Source: Linnemannia schmuckeri (taxonomy: Eukaryota; Mortierellomycota; Mortierellomycetes; Mortierellales; Mortierellaceae). From it: a DNA stretch of 64,000 bases. Shown here one piece after another: positions 36,796 through 49,365 of the stretch (position 1 is the first letter of the stretch; every line of letters begins with the position of its first letter). Location of the stretch: assembly GCA_029449235.1 (NCBI GenBank), contig JANATG010000016.1:1488001-1552000 (forward strand), in the 5' to 3' direction. The notes under the pieces were generated by a model. That model did not search any database. It had not been told where the DNA came from and worked only from the letters and a program-made list of their open reading frames with translations. The position numbers were made by a program, and so were the translations under genes.

Positions 36796-38802
36796 AACTA
36801 GACGGTGCCGTTGGAAAGGTAAATAATCGCTTGGTCACTTGCCAGGAAAGACTTTTTTTCTTATATCTCGGCACAGAAAAGTCATAGTTGACAGAGGGTT
36901 CTCTCGCAGTGTCAGCCGTTGACTTTTTGTTGTTAGACAACTCGCTTGCTCTCCCTGCTCTTCTCCTTAATTGTACTCTTCATTCCCCATGCTATTTTCC
37001 TTTTGCCTTGCCCTCTCCAACTTGATAACGAAAGAGATAAGCATCATTGTCGTTTTCGCTGTCATTGCCTCTTTCTTTCTTTGTTCTTGCCCTTTCCTCG
37101 ACCGAAAAAGAACGATGAAAAGCGCATCCCATCCCAATTGGACCAATCACATCCCGCCTTCTTCGCTCGCCTTTTCCCTATTTTTTTTTTACAATTTCGT
37201 TTTTACGCTTCCTTCTGTTACTCGAACCTCCCTTTCTTCGTTTCACCTTTTGTGTATTTCTCATATATGTACTAACCATGCACTTCTGTGTATCCTTACT
37301 CACTCTGTTAGACTTGTCTCCTGATCAGTTACACAACCAACGCGTTCCCCGGCGAGTACATCCCCACTGTGTAGGTCACAAAGCAAACATACATCCTTGT
37401 CTTAACTTTTTTTTTGTTCTCACTCGAAACATCGAACACCGTTTTGCCCCTGTGTACATAACATCAATTGGCGCAGAAAGAGCAAGAGAACGCGACTTTA
37501 GACATTTGTCGCGGCATCAGTTCAATGCCAGGATAACGCCCAAATATATTGTCAGACAGGACATGGCTTGCTTTACTCCAGGATCCAAAATGCTCCACCG
37601 ACAGGAGAACATCGCGACTTCACGGAGAGAAAAAAAAAGAATCGAAAGAAGCAGGAGACAACGGCGCCGTCCCTGGCATTTCGGTGCGCAGTTCAACAGA
37701 GTAAAGATGTAGGCAGATGCAAAGTGGAGAGGGAGGGTCAGATGGATGGATTCGTCACTGGTAAAGAAGCCAAGACCAAAACCAGAAAGATAGACCGACG
37801 CAGGGTGGAGAGAGATGGATGGATTTGTCATTTTAGAGAAGGCACGGGCAGAAGAAGATGCATAGACCGAGGCAAAGAGGAAAAGGGAGGGTGGGTCTCA
37901 ATTGCAAACGCAAAAGCAGAGGCATCGGCACAGGCAATGGCTAATGGCACTCAGCAAGAAAAGTATCAGTTGCTATGAATCTTTAAAAACTAACATCAAT
38001 TCTCATGAATCACGCGTATCGTACGGAATCAAATAGCTTTGACAACTACTCTGCCAATGTCATGGTCGACGGAAAGCCCATCAACCTCGGTCTTTGGGAT
38101 ACTGCCGGACAGGAGGATTACGATCGTCTGCGCCCTCTCTCCTACCCCCAGACCGACGTTTTCCTTATCTGCTTCTCCCTTGTCTCCCCTCCCTCTTTCG
38201 AGAACGTCAAGACCAAGGTATGCTTGCGCTTGTCGTATCTTAATAGAAGTTGTTGTATCCAAGAGTCTCCTGCAGGATATCAGGACTGCAATCGAATGGC
38301 ACCTTTTTCAGTAATGGCTTAGCAGGAATCATATCTATCGAGACGACTCTCTTACTGGGTTTACTTTCTAGTGAAATATGGACGCAGAAGCTGCAATATC
38401 CACCCACATGAGTTGAGAGTGGGTGCAGAGTGCTGCAAGTATTTATAACTACAGCAAAGACACATGAAATACTCATAACAAATTCGCTTTTCGCGTATTT
38501 CATGTTTATAGTGGAACCCTGAGATTAGCCATCATGCTCCCAACGTCCCTACCATTCTTGTCGGTACCAAGTTGGATTTGCGCGAGGAGAAGGAGACCTT
38601 GGACAAGTTGCGTGAAAAGCGCATGTTGCCCATCACCTATCCCCAGGGACTTCAGATGGCCAAGGAAATCTCGGCTGTTCGTTACCTCGAGTGCTCGGCA
38701 TTAACCCAGAAGGGTCTCAAGAACGTCTTTGACGAAGCCATCCGTGCCGTCCTCTGCCCCGTTCAGCCCACAAGAAAGTCGAAGAAGTGCCTGATTCTCT
38801 AA
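36143..38802 (+). CDS. RAC1: Rac1 Rho-family small GTPase
   Basis: Five exons, 36143-36173, 36802-36818, 37312-37370, 38037-38217 and 38512-38802, give 192 residues, the standard Rac length. It reads as canonical Rac: P-loop GDGAVGKTCLL (about 10-20), switch I TVFDNYSANV, switch II DTAGQEDYDRLRPL, nucleotide-binding TKLDLR and SAL motifs, a polybasic tail (TRKSKK) and the prenylation box CLIL. The YPQTDVFLICFSLVSPPSFE segment separates it from Cdc42 and Rho1. Rac1 controls actin polarity and hyphal growth with PAK kinases and NADPH oxidase. Two introns are long (628 and 666 nt) and exon 2 is a 17-nt micro-exon that codes most of the P-loop. Geranylgeranylation is expected because the box ends in Leu. 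Confidence 0.97.
36688..36796. repeat. (CTGTTG)n hexamer repeat in RAC1 intron 1
   Basis: About 18 near-perfect units of TTGCTG end a few bases before the intron acceptor of the 17-nt micro-exon, so the repeat occupies the polypyrimidine/branch-point area. Confidence 0.95.
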
Positions 38803-39429
38803 ACAAGTTCAGGAACACGCACACACCACTACTCATACGGAAAACAATAGCGACGAGCACCAAAACAATCGACATGGCAGGAGGATGATTTGGAGAGGAA
38901 GTGAATCTTGAGCTTTGAATGAGACTTTTTTTGAGCTGGAGACGCGGGAAATGCAGAAACGATACCGGCCAACGGGGCTATTTCTATTATTTTTTGTATT
39001 CCTTTTACCCTATTGCTGATGTCCCCTCCCTCTCACATATTTATCTTCATGAACTTCGATGACCCATTCCTTCCTGCTCAAGCTCGTTTTCTTGTCTTTC
39101 TTCTACAGTTCTTGACTCTATTTTTTGCCTTCTCTCCAGTCGTTCTCTTGTTCGATAAATTGTTTTATCGTGCTCCTTACGCTCCCCCTATTTGTCTTTC
39201 AAATCCTTTTTCTTTTTCTTCTTTCTTTCTTCTAGTAATCTGCGCGGCCTTTTTTTCGAAATAGAGATCATTTTTCCCACCTCAACATTGTTTTTCTCAT
39301 GTTATTGTGTTGTATATTTGAATTTGTATTTCAATGAGAGACTAAATTGCCATGAGTGTTTCATACTGCTGTAGGAGCCAAGAAAAAAAGCTGGCGAATG
39401 AAAAGAAAGCAAAGGGATGTACGCGACTA
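38803..39429. other. Convergent intergenic region RAC1/EMC7
   Basis: 3' flanks of two convergent genes. T-rich, with no further gene supported. Confidence 0.5.
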
Positions 39430-40617
39430 TTACTTTTGCTTCTTAGTTTGAACAGAAGTAGCACTTCCTACTACTGCAGCTTGTTGCTGCGCCCATTGGT
39501 CGCCAAAAGTGGTTGGGTAGGCCTGGTACAAACCGTGACTGATGCCCACCGTGCTATTGTCTGAAGGAGTGACAAAGTCGATGTGGCTAGTTTCGCTGTA
39601 GTAAAGTGAGGCTGTGGATTGGTTCAGGAAGGAGTCGTGAGGGTGGGAGTCGTCCATGGCGTATGCTTGGTGCTGCTTCTGTGAGGAGGAGGAGGAGTTG
39701 GATGAGGAGAAAGAGGAGGAGGACGATTGGTGTGGGGGCATCATCAGGCCGAGGTGTTGAGGTGGAAGGGCGGGCAGACTTGAGAAGTCGTAGGATGAAC
39801 GCAAGGCGTCTAATGCGTCGGCGTCTTTTTTTGAGCGTGTTTCGTGTTTGTGACAGGGAAAAGATTTGTTGTTAGTTTTCGGTCAAATAGTATTGACGGG
39901 AACAATCAAAGCGATGCTTTTGAACGAGCAGTGAAGGAAGGGCTTACCGAGGTTGGCCATAATCCTGGGCATAATGAGCAACTATTGAGGGGTGTTCATT
40001 ATATGTGATTATTGTCGTTTAAAAAAAGTCTGTCAATTGACGAACAGCGCGTGTGGGATACGAAAAACCTTACCATCAAGACACTGAAACTAGCCATCAA
40101 GATCATCGGGTTACTAAAGAATCCCACGACCTTCTGACCTTCTGGAGGCTAGTAGTGTTGCGAGACGAGGATAAATGGTGAGTCGCAGAGAATTTTTTGA
40201 AAAATTGAGAGACATTCATGAAACCACTCTGCCAGATCAAAAAAAAATAAAATTGATCGACACATCCCGACATAATTTCAGGTATTTTTCTTCAGCGCTG
40301 TATCCGTCAACAACAAGGACATAGGATAGAGCTAGAAAGTAATAAGATAGCTTACAATGTAGTGAATGGGTCTTGGACGGGGTCTGAGAGTGAGAGGCAT
40401 GGGCAAGACATGAGGGACGTTTGAGAAGTGGTCCCCGATGCTCACTCGCATCGCCACCACCTCCGAGCGTGTCACCACCACTCGCACCTATTTTACATTT
40501 TTTTTTGTTTCGGCAGAAGGGAGGATGCATTGCGGGAAGGAAGAAGAGATGATGTATGTGTTGGTGAGTGCGTTGGGGGGTTTTTTTTCGGGGTTTTACA
40601 GAGCATTGCTGATGTCT

Positions 40618-40662
<45 letters not shown>

Positions 40663-41332
40663 GTGTTGCGTGCTTACCCGCGAGTAAACGAGGTGTGGGC
40701 TTTGAACCTCTAAAATGTATGTTCCAACGGGCACATCCGGGCTATTAGAAAAATTGAGCAACATGTCAAAAAGTCGTCAGTCTCTAGAGCTCCTTCTGTC
40801 AACACCCCTCAACGATACATTTCGCATCACATTAAGCAGACAGTCCCCTGCTACCCAAGGGATCGAAAAGAGAAAAAAGGACACGTACAATTCGAAGGTC
40901 CCGTCTCTGGCGATCTGAGTCTGATAACGTCCTCCGCCCAGTAAAACCTTGGTCTTCAACGAGACGCCTATTTTCGTACATTCAACCACACCAAAAACAG
41001 TCGATTTAGATTGGGTTCTTTTCCTTGCAGCACAACAACCTGAACACCATTTCGATCGACATTGCACAATTATGTCGTCCAGTGACGCTGCTTGTTATCG
41101 GCTGACTGTGTTTTTGTTACCTCGAGTGACTCGACCGCGGAAGGTGGCTGCCAAGAGTCGACCCCCCACCACTGCCGCATCCACCGAAGCCACCAGACTA
41201 GCGCACGTTAAAAAAGTGAGTTTTTTTGCTGTGGATTACTTTCTCTTACTCTGTCGTACTGTAGTTGAAGCGAGAAGCTTACCTAACAAGTCCTGTGAAG
41301 GCAATGAAAATCGACGAATATGCCCCTTTCAT
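39430..41332 (-). CDS. EMC7: ER membrane protein complex subunit 7
   Basis: Eight minus-strand exons join in phase: 41332-41283, 41197-41121, 40967-40889, 40741-40678, 40487-40356, 40148-40074, 39981-39948 and 39824-39430, giving 301 residues. Residues 1-25 (MKGAYSSIFIAFTGLVSLVA) are a classic signal peptide. A lumenal beta-sandwich follows (VLLGGGRYQTQIARDGTFEF, then DVPVGTYILEVQSPHLVYSR), matching EMC7 (DUF2012), then one membrane helix (FFSNPMILMASFSVLMLLIM, about 144-165) and MPRIMANLDADALDALR, the conserved start of the cytosolic tail. The Ser/Gln-rich tail is longer than in animals. The EMC inserts tail-anchored and multi-pass proteins into the ER. Intron 4 holds a 42-nt T run (40620-40661). 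Open frames across that run in either strand are spurious. Confidence 0.93.
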
Positions 41333-41547
41333 GTTGCTACTCCTGCGTTTGTCTCTGTTAAAGTAAGAGTATATGAGGAGGCTAGTAAAAAGAAACGGTA
41401 AGTGGCGCTCGGTTTTGAATGTCCTGAGTTGGTGGTAATGTATGACGACTGATGAATTGAGTTAACTGTATGCTGAAAATGGTCGAAAGTTGAAAGTTGA
41501 CGAGTGATGAACAGGTGTAAGGGTGAGATAAAGATACGCGGAGGTTG

Positions 41548-41583
<36 letters not shown>

Positions 41584-42302
41584 AAATGGAGAAAGAGAAA
41601 CAAAAGGTGAGAGAACAGAGGAAAGGAAGTGACTATCTGAGAAGAAGAAAATGGAAAGGAAGGAAGTGATTAGATGGATCGATAATAGTGATGCCTGGTG
41701 GTCTAGATATGGCGGCAATGCGGGGCCCGGTAACTGACACAATTCTCTGTGTTACAGAGCCGGTGCAGTGGTGGTGATTGGAGAATCACCAGCATGACTA
41801 ATTCATAGAAGGTAATGGGATGGCAATCAGAGACAATAACAGCAGCACGATGTGGAAGACGACGAGAAATGGAAAACTACCCCACGCGTCCATTATATTG
41901 ATGTAGGTGTCTGCTATCGTTTCCTCATGTATACTACACTCTCATTTTTCATGTGGCTAGTTCGATATATGACTGATTGGACTTGAGAGGCTAGGCATAC
42001 AAACATCTCCCATGCCTTCACACTTTTTTTTTGTTTCACAGTGACTCTTTTACCCCACAAAGGTCCAACCAAGCATGACGAAATGGTTTATGCTGAGTTC
42101 ATGAGACGCGTCTCTTATTTCTTTTTAACTAGCGAAAAAAAAAAAAAAAAAAAAAAAAAAACGCGTCTCATCTTTCCCATCAGAAACAAGGCACAAGTCA
42201 CATCTCTCAAGATTTTAATGGATAGACAGACAGGCAACAAGCATGCAAGCGAGTCGAGACACGGGTATAAATTAGTTATTAATATTGGTAAAAAAAACTT
42301 GA
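41333..42302. other. Intergenic region with A tracts and micro-retroposon
   Basis: Between EMC7 start and ATG4 end (both minus-strand genes). It carries an A run at 41551-41581 and a 46-bp poly-A insertion at 42115-42160. No gene is supported. Confidence 0.5.
42115..42160 (+). mobile_element. 46-bp poly-A retroposon with 9-bp target duplication
   Basis: The insert is about 20 bp of sequence (ending TAACTAGCG) followed by about 26 A. ACGCGTCTC occurs immediately before it (42106-42114) and immediately after it (42161-42169). Poly-A plus a flanking direct repeat is the signature of LINE-mediated retroposition, here almost completely 5'-truncated. Confidence 0.75.
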
Positions 42303-45300
42303 CTAAAGGGAGAGGTCAGAGTCAAAACTCTTGACAGAAAGGGTATCCTGGTCGTGCAAGTAGATAGCATCTTCCTCCCCCAGCGTGGTCGCGTACTTGT
42401 ACACGATCTGATCAGCCATCGCCGTCGTCGTCACCTCCTCGATAGGGAGGCTGCTGTTCACCTTCTTGCTCTTGCTGCTCCTCGGCTTGATCATCCACTT
42501 TTCCTTCTGGAACGCCCTGGTGATCCGTTTCATCTCCTTCTTGGGTCGCGACTCTACCGGGCTCGTTGAAATCGGCCGGAGAACAGGAACTGGAACAAGG
42601 GGCTCAAATTGGGGCAAAGGAGGCAGTGGCGCATCCAGGTTCACACCTGTCATTAAACATGTCGTTGGACTTCTCACTGGGCTTGTCATTGGGCTTGTCA
42701 CTGGACTCGTTGGCGTAGGTGTGAAAGTCGTCGTTGAGTTGGCGTCTTCTTGTGGAGAGATAAGAACGTCCTCTTCCACCACCACCAGTTTCTCCTCCTC
42801 CGCCTTCTCCTCAACCTTGCACTCTGCTGCAGCAGGGGTCTCGCCAGTTTGGGATTTTGCTAGCTCCAACGCCACTTGCTCAAGAACTTCAAACGTGAAG
42901 TCCATCACAATGCTCTCTACTATCTCCTCTTCTACTACCTCTTCCTCCTCCATCTCCACTACCGCTTCTTCTTTTACAACTACCACCTCGCCTTCCTCCT
43001 CGTCCTCGTCCTCGGCCTCCACCGCCATCTCTTCTAACTCTAGAACTTCCTGATCAGGTGCAGGCATGTCGGTTGAAGTCCGGTGGACAAAGACATTCAC
43101 AACTGCAAGCTCTTTGTTGAGAGCCACAGCGGCAACAGGTGGAGCTGGAGTCAGAACCGGAGCAGGGGATGGGGATGGAACTGGAGATTGCGCTGAAATT
43201 AAAGGTGGCTCTGCAATTGGAGATGGCGCGAGTATGGGTGCTGGCGTAGGAGTATGGGCACGCACAAAGATTGGAGCTGGTGCAGAAGTTTGAACTGGCG
43301 CGAGTATAGGAGCTGGAATCGGAACTGGAGCTGACGCTGGAATAAGAGATGGCGCAAGAGTGGGAGCTGGCGCAGGAGTAAGAGCACGCGCAAAAGTTGG
43401 AGTTGGCGCAGGAGTAAGAGCACGCGCAAAAGTTTGAGTTGGCGCAGAAAATGGAGCTGGCGCAGACGTTGGAACTGGCGCGTGAATTGGAGCTGGAATC
43501 GGGGCTGGAGCTGACTTGGGGGCTGTGGTGAGGGGAGGGTTTCCAATAATTGTAAACAATGAATAACGCTGATCCATGCTATGCTTCATTTCCGCCATCA
43601 ATTCCGCCAAGTCCTGCATCGACCGAATCAAGAACCCAAGCATCATCGATGGGTCTAACTCCATAATGTCCATCGTCCGCACCACGTTGCAGTGGTAGCT
43701 CTATATAAGCGAGATGAAAATCTGACCGTTAGCTCTTTTTTTGGAATATACTCATGAAAATTGCTGTCTTTACTCTTATGAGCGCCTGAAGTAGGATGAC
43801 TTACGGGTGAGGGACATTGCGACATCTCTTCATGGGTCGCGCGAGCCTTGACAGTATGTGGATCAAAATAAAACAACTCGTTGCCTAATCGCATAAAACG
43901 GTTGGCCATCGAAGAACGTCAGGAGGGAGCACAAAAGAAAGCAACATATAGCAATAGGAATTAATACTGCAGACAAGTGTCATGGGGACATGTACCTTGG
44001 TAAGCAACAAAGTAGAGCGATCGGCCGGGTCGCCCACCAGCAATACCAAGAAATTGCGGTAGTTTGAAGAGCTGCTTTAAGTTGGCCACATAGCCTTCCT
44101 TCAGCTTCTCGAGCCCATAGCGAGCAGGCATCATCACTACCACAGGCTTCCACTGTCCTGATGGCTGATGTGGTTGCCGCTGTGGGTCGGGACTTCCTGA
44201 GGATGTCATCCCGTGAACATAGGATTGTGCACTCCTGATCTCCTTTCCCGTTGCTGTATTCACCAGATCTGTTATACGAATTGTGCCGTCCATCGAAACC
44301 ATAATCGCGACAGGGCAATCCGGGTGCCTATAGGAAAGACGCCTTTAACCAAAAGAAAAAGAGGCAATTAGCAAAGCGCCGACAAAGAAAAATGGTTCTC
44401 TGCGGATTATAACGCAGTATGTGCCATTAGAACGCATGAGAGTCGCTTACCTGAGAGCGTGAGCGACAGTAGAGGGGTTAAACCATTCGCCAACTCGCTT
44501 GTCCAAGGCAACACCCATTTTCGCAATGCTGTGAATGCTGTAGTACCGATCGGGCTCATCCGCAAACCAGCTCAGAAGAGTAGAGTACTTTTTACAGCTT
44601 TCTTCTGATGCCGAAGGACCCACGCGCCAGTCTATACGAGTTCACAGTCAAGACAATGAAAAAAGAAAATAATTAACAGTGAGTCAAAACAAACCTATGC
44701 CTCTAATCACAATGACATGGCTAGTACAGCCTTTCGCTCAAGATGAGACATACCTCGACCGAGCATGACCTGAACAAAGGCCTGAGCCAGCAAGCTTTGA
44801 CCCGTCCGCATCATGCAGCCCCATCCTGCGTCCGACGTGTAAAAAGATGGTTCGATCCTGGATATTTCCTTGCGGTATGTGAACCAAATTCTCGATTGAA
44901 AGTCGGTCATAAATCGCGTAAGAGTTACTCGATTAGGTGAAGGAACTGGCACACTGGCAGGCTTTTCAGCCGAAAGGTGAGATACTGTCGAGAATCGCGA
45001 AGAAGAGCTCAGATCTCGCCTTGAGATACCATTGGTGTCGGGTCGAGTCTCGGAGGTCTCATCCGGGTCCAATATACCGGCGGGGTACTCCAGTTCTGGT
45101 GACTGAGGGCTGGAGGGATTTGACGGAAAATGAGGAAGCGAAGGCATCGATGGCGAAGAGATGGCGGCGACCAGTGGTAACGTACTCCGAGAAGTGGGCG
45201 ATCGGGGGGAGATAGCCTTCCAAGACTTGTTCAACGCCATGCTAGAAGATGATGGCGACCTCTGTCGTGGAAGGTTGGTCAAAAGTGCAGATGGGAGGTT

Positions 45301-46274
45301 GAGCAGACGTTGCTTGGTGGACCGTGGACGCTCACTTGGCGGAGGTGGAGAGTGTTCAGGCGATGGCTCCGTTGGTGCGGGTTCCTGTGGATACTCCTTG
45401 ATCGTATATTCCTCCTGTTGCTTTGGCTCGGCAGCGTCCGTGGATAGACCCAGTCCGACATTTGGCCTGTCCTCATGTTGGTAGCCATGAATGGATTGAG
45501 ATTTCCGCTCAGGTTCACGTTGAACATTAAGGTACCCATGCTCCTTGGAGTCGAGTGCGAGGATAGCTGAAAGATGGCTGGATCCGTCAAGGGCGCTGTT
45601 GCGGTCAAAGTGGGGATGTGAGATCTTAGCCTTGAACTTCTGGATTTTTTCCTGCTCCTTGAGACGAGCCTTCTCCTTGGCCTTTTCGCGCTCCAGCTGC
45701 CTTTGCTGCTCCTTTTCCAGTTCTCGCTCCTTGGCTCGTGCCAGTTTCTTGGCCTTGGCGTCCTCCCTAGCCAATTCCTTTTCTCTCTGCTTCTCCAGTT
45801 TCCGCTCCTTGCTCCTTGACCGCGGTATGTCTACGTAACTGTCCTGTCTCCGAGAAAAGGTGCTTATCCTGGAATGGGCGTCCGAGTCTGCTCTTGCCCT
45901 AGGCGAGGAAATGGTGTGAGACCTTGGACGGTCCATCAAGAGCTTGGGCTGTAAGAGGTCAGGGCCGCCGTGGTCGGATACTGGGCTTGTGTTGCTCGCC
46001 GAGCTGCCTTTTGAATCACCTATTGCAACTCCTCCTCCTCCACCACCACCCCCTCCATTTCCTCCTGATCGACTGGCTGTAATGGCATGCGCCTGTAGCG
46101 TTGAGCTCTTCCGAGAGCGCGGAGTCTCGTGCAGTGAGAGGGGCAGCTCGCTCTCTAAGTTTTGAATTTTTGGGTCATTCAAAGAATTAAATTGCGTTAA
46201 CGACGTGCTCACTTATTTTCATTTCCTCTTGGTGTCCGAGCGAGAGAGCGGAGCGGGGCCACCTATTCCCCTTC

Positions 46275-46313
<39 letters not shown>

Positions 46314-48157
46314 ATAATGTTACTTACGATCAAAAGTATAGATGACTCCCAAGATCCAAATATCGTCTGTCTGGAATAGGGTCTTTATCCGTGACCGATC
46401 GTCCCGAGCAATGTACTGAACGACCTTGGAGTTATACAACCAATACCTACTCCACATACAGCAAACGAGTAAGACAATCAGGGCAAGTTTGTAAAGACAA
46501 AAAAAAAGACAAGAGTTCAGGATGCACAAGATGACAAACGGAGGTCATGATGTGCGTGGTCTTACCCCATCTTTGAGAAAAACTCGGAGGTTGCTTGCAT
46601 AAAGTGCTCTCCAGCGTCTGGTTCTTCTGAAAGGCTCTCGACAAAGACTGCTTCAGATTCATCGTGCTCGTCGTCTTCTTGCTCAATCTCGTCTTGCTCA
46701 AATCCTGCGACGGCAACGGAGTTGTGAAGAGAAGCCTGTGTGCTTGACTCGCTCATGACAGAGTTGCTAGGAATAGAGGGTACACTGGACTCTGTCTTTT
46801 TGGTCGAGGAGGAGAGTGATGGAGAAGACGAAAAAGCAGAAGACTGTTCATCCTTGAATACGGGGAAATATCCAGGAGAGGAGGGCGATTCCCGCTCGAC
46901 AAGGTCGTAGCCGTCCAAGGGTGACAGGGCGGGAGAAAGGGGCCTTTCTACACCCTTTTTTGCCGCGATTGTTGTTTGTACTGTAATTGTCGCAGCCGCA
47001 AGGAGAGAGGCCGCAGTGGTGGTGGTGGCGGGAGTGATGCCATTGATGTCGTCAGTGCTGCTGCAACTGTTCTTTTCCTGACGTGCTACAGTCCTGGGAG
47101 AATTCGGCAGGGATAGTGTGGATGATGACAAGCTTGAGGTCGAGGTGCCCACTTTAGGCTCCTTGATAAACGTGTACGAGAACTCGGCATAGATTGTTCC
47201 GGCTGGGTTCTGGACATGAATATCGAGCATGGTGTCTTCTTGTAACGGCTGGACAATGTTGAAAGCATGAGTCTCGTAGATATAAAACGACGTTGGGTCC
47301 CGCGTGTCGTTGGGTTGAAAGGTACCCATGAGTTCCATGTGCTCGTGGACGGTTGAAGACTGAGTAAAGGCAGACTCGAGGTACCAGAGGGTCACTGGTG
47401 CGGACTCGACGGTGAAGAAGAAGACGATGGAGAATGGGTGACCGTCGGGGGACAGTGCCGATGCTGATGTCTGGACTTTGATGGGAAGTCGTTCAAAGTG
47501 AACGCTCGGTCGCGACAATGGCTGTTGCTGCTGTTGCTGTTGCTTTTGAAGTTGTTCCTGAATGGGTTTTGTGGCAGGATCGTCGAGTACCGTCTTTGTG
47601 AGTACCTGCCAAACCTTGATAGATCCGGTCGCTTCCCCACAGTGTTGTTGCTGTTGCTGTTGCCGCCGCCGCTGCTGCTGCTGTTCGGCTGCAAGGTAGA
47701 AGGAAGCTGCAGTGGATGTTGCCTCGGGTGACCCCTGCTGCTGTTCACCTCCTTGGTTCTCCTGGCGGGTATGGACATGATGCTGTGCATAGAGGGTTGA
47801 CCAGAAGGAGATGTCTTCATATGAGTGGTAGACCTTTTGCATGGAGGCGAACGCAGAGGGACTTTGTGCAGCATAGCTTGATGGGATAGGAGGGACTGCA
47901 GGGGGTTGCTCAGAGGAGGGTGATGACAGCAGGTCGACGCGGGACCTGCCCAGGGCGCTGCTAACGGTGTTGTAAAGACGGGTGGGACTGGTGAGGTTCT
48001 GCTGGCTCCTGCTGCGTGTAAAGGATGGCCGCACCTCGAGTGGGAGTAAAGGCAGAGCTACAGCAGGTAAGGACGCGGGTGGTCCCTTGACCGCCGTCTT
48101 TGTCGTCTTTGTCGCCGTCGTTGTTGTCGATGATGATGTCGTTGTAGTACAGTCCAT
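42303..48157 (-). CDS. ATG4: Giant ATG4 cysteine protease with three long disordered insertions
   Basis: Seven minus-strand exons join in phase: 48157-46566, 46446-46328, 46211-44754, 44631-44451, 44327-43996, 43884-43805 and 43700-42303, giving 1719 residues; ATG4 is usually 390-500. The peptidase core is complete but split: YWLYNSKVVQYIA with IWILG (about 532-570), RIWFTYRK with TSDAGWGCMMRTGQSLLAQA (catalytic Cys at about 1035), the LPQFLGIAGGRPGRSLYF segment, and ELFYFDPHTV with catalytic Asp and His. It ends in MELDPSMMLGFLI, the conserved C-terminus. Added are about 530 residues before the core, about 440 between IWILG and the Cys domain, and about 410 after it, the last with Pro-Ala repeats and acidic runs. 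ATG4 cleaves the Atg8 C-terminus and delipidates Atg8-PE. Exon joints inside core blocks argue that the fusion is real. Confidence 0.85.
46279..46312. repeat. 34-nt T tract in ATG4 intron 2
   Basis: An uninterrupted T run on the plus strand (A on the ATG4 transcript). Comparable tracts lie in introns of EMC7 and of the Mg-chelatase-like gene. Confidence 0.9.
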
Positions 48158-48667
48158 GGTCAATCAGTTATGTAGGTCGACAAAGAAGGGAGATGAAAAG
48201 TGCGTGCTTGTGAAAAAGGTTGAGAGGGGGTGAGTTGGTTGGTTCGATTACGTTTGACACATGGAGGAGGAAGGGCAAGGAGAAAGGAGAAAAGTGAAGG
48301 AGAGTTGGTAACTATTTTTTATTGTGGTGATTGGTTATGACATTAGAGAGGTGAAGAGAAGGAAAGGGATGAGTGGGCGAAGGTATATGACGGATATATA
48401 TGTGTGAGTTGTGAGTAAGAGGAAGAAGGACTGTGGAGAAGGGATAAAGAAGGAAGGGACAAAGGGATCGAACGAGAGAGCGAGAGCGAGAGCGAGAAGG
48501 AAGGAAGACGGAAGGAGGAAGGGAAGGAAGGGAAGCAACGTGCAAAAATGTGAATTTAAAAAGGCAGTGAGCCATGGGATGTCTAAATTGGCTTGTGTGT
48601 TTGGTGTATGTGGTGCGTGTGTGTGGTGTGTGTGTGTGGTGTGTGTGTGACAACAAAGGCGAGCGAC

Positions 48668-48700
<33 letters not shown>

Positions 48701-49365
48701 GTAACAGACAACAGAGAAGCAGAGAAGAGGGATGGGGGGGGGGGGGAGGGAGGGAGCACAAAACAAACTCATAACCGACTAAATGAATCACTCACATTGG
48801 TAGGGGTCCTTGTTAGCAAAGGAAGGGATGAAGCAAGTTAACAAGAGATGAGAAATGATATATCATCAGAAAAGGATCGTTTCATCAGCGCTAGTGCCAT
48901 TCGGGCTCGGACAGGACGCGACTCTATCTGTTTCCTTCTTCCGCGCTCATCAATAATTAGGCAGCAAGTACTCCTTACTATTCCTGCCGCTCAGGTACCC
49001 AAGTGCACTCCATCATCACCGTCCATCGCCATCGCCATCGCCATGGCCTCCCTTCCCATTTCCCCTTTGTATGTATCACCTTTTGTCTTTATCCAATTTT
49101 TTTTTTTTTTTTTTTTTTTTTTTGCTCCGTTGCTTTCGACTGCGCGCCTCAACAAAAGTCTCGCTTGCTCGCTATTATTTTTGCCACTGCTTTACTTCTT
49201 CGCTCCTTGCACTCTTTCTCATCTTTCGCTTCTCTTCCTCATCCTTCCTCACCTCTCTTTCTTTTCTTCTTCCCTTGCTTCCTTTCTCGCCTTTCCCCTT
49301 CCTTCCTTACTTCATTCAACTCACACGCATTCAATCTCAAACCTTCAAAGATCAACATCCGAATA
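48158..49365. other. Divergent intergenic region with simple repeats
   Basis: Between ATG4 and the F-box-like gene. It contains (GT)n at 48593-48650, (GA)n at 48667-48700, a G run near 48735 and a T run at 49099-49123, then a CT-rich leader. No gene is supported. Confidence 0.5.

Noticed and set aside
36683..36940. Asn-Ser repeat protein on the minus strand
   Set aside because: It is only the translation of the (CTGTTG)n repeat inside RAC1 intron 1.
42466..43293. Long plus-strand open frames across 42466-43293
   Set aside because: They are antisense to ATG4 exon 7, whose Pro-Ala and Glu repeats keep the other strand open; the minus frame joins in phase to the ATG4 core.
46562..48163. Separate gene made of the 530-codon exon alone
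   Set aside because: It has no stop before a good donor (GG|GTAAGA) and joins in phase to YWLYNSKVVQYI, which needs an upstream exon; I therefore kept it as ATG4 exon 1, with cDNA needed to be certain.
48335..48841. His/Cys/Val-rich frames around the (GT)n tract
   Set aside because: Simple-repeat translations in the ATG4/F-box intergenic region.
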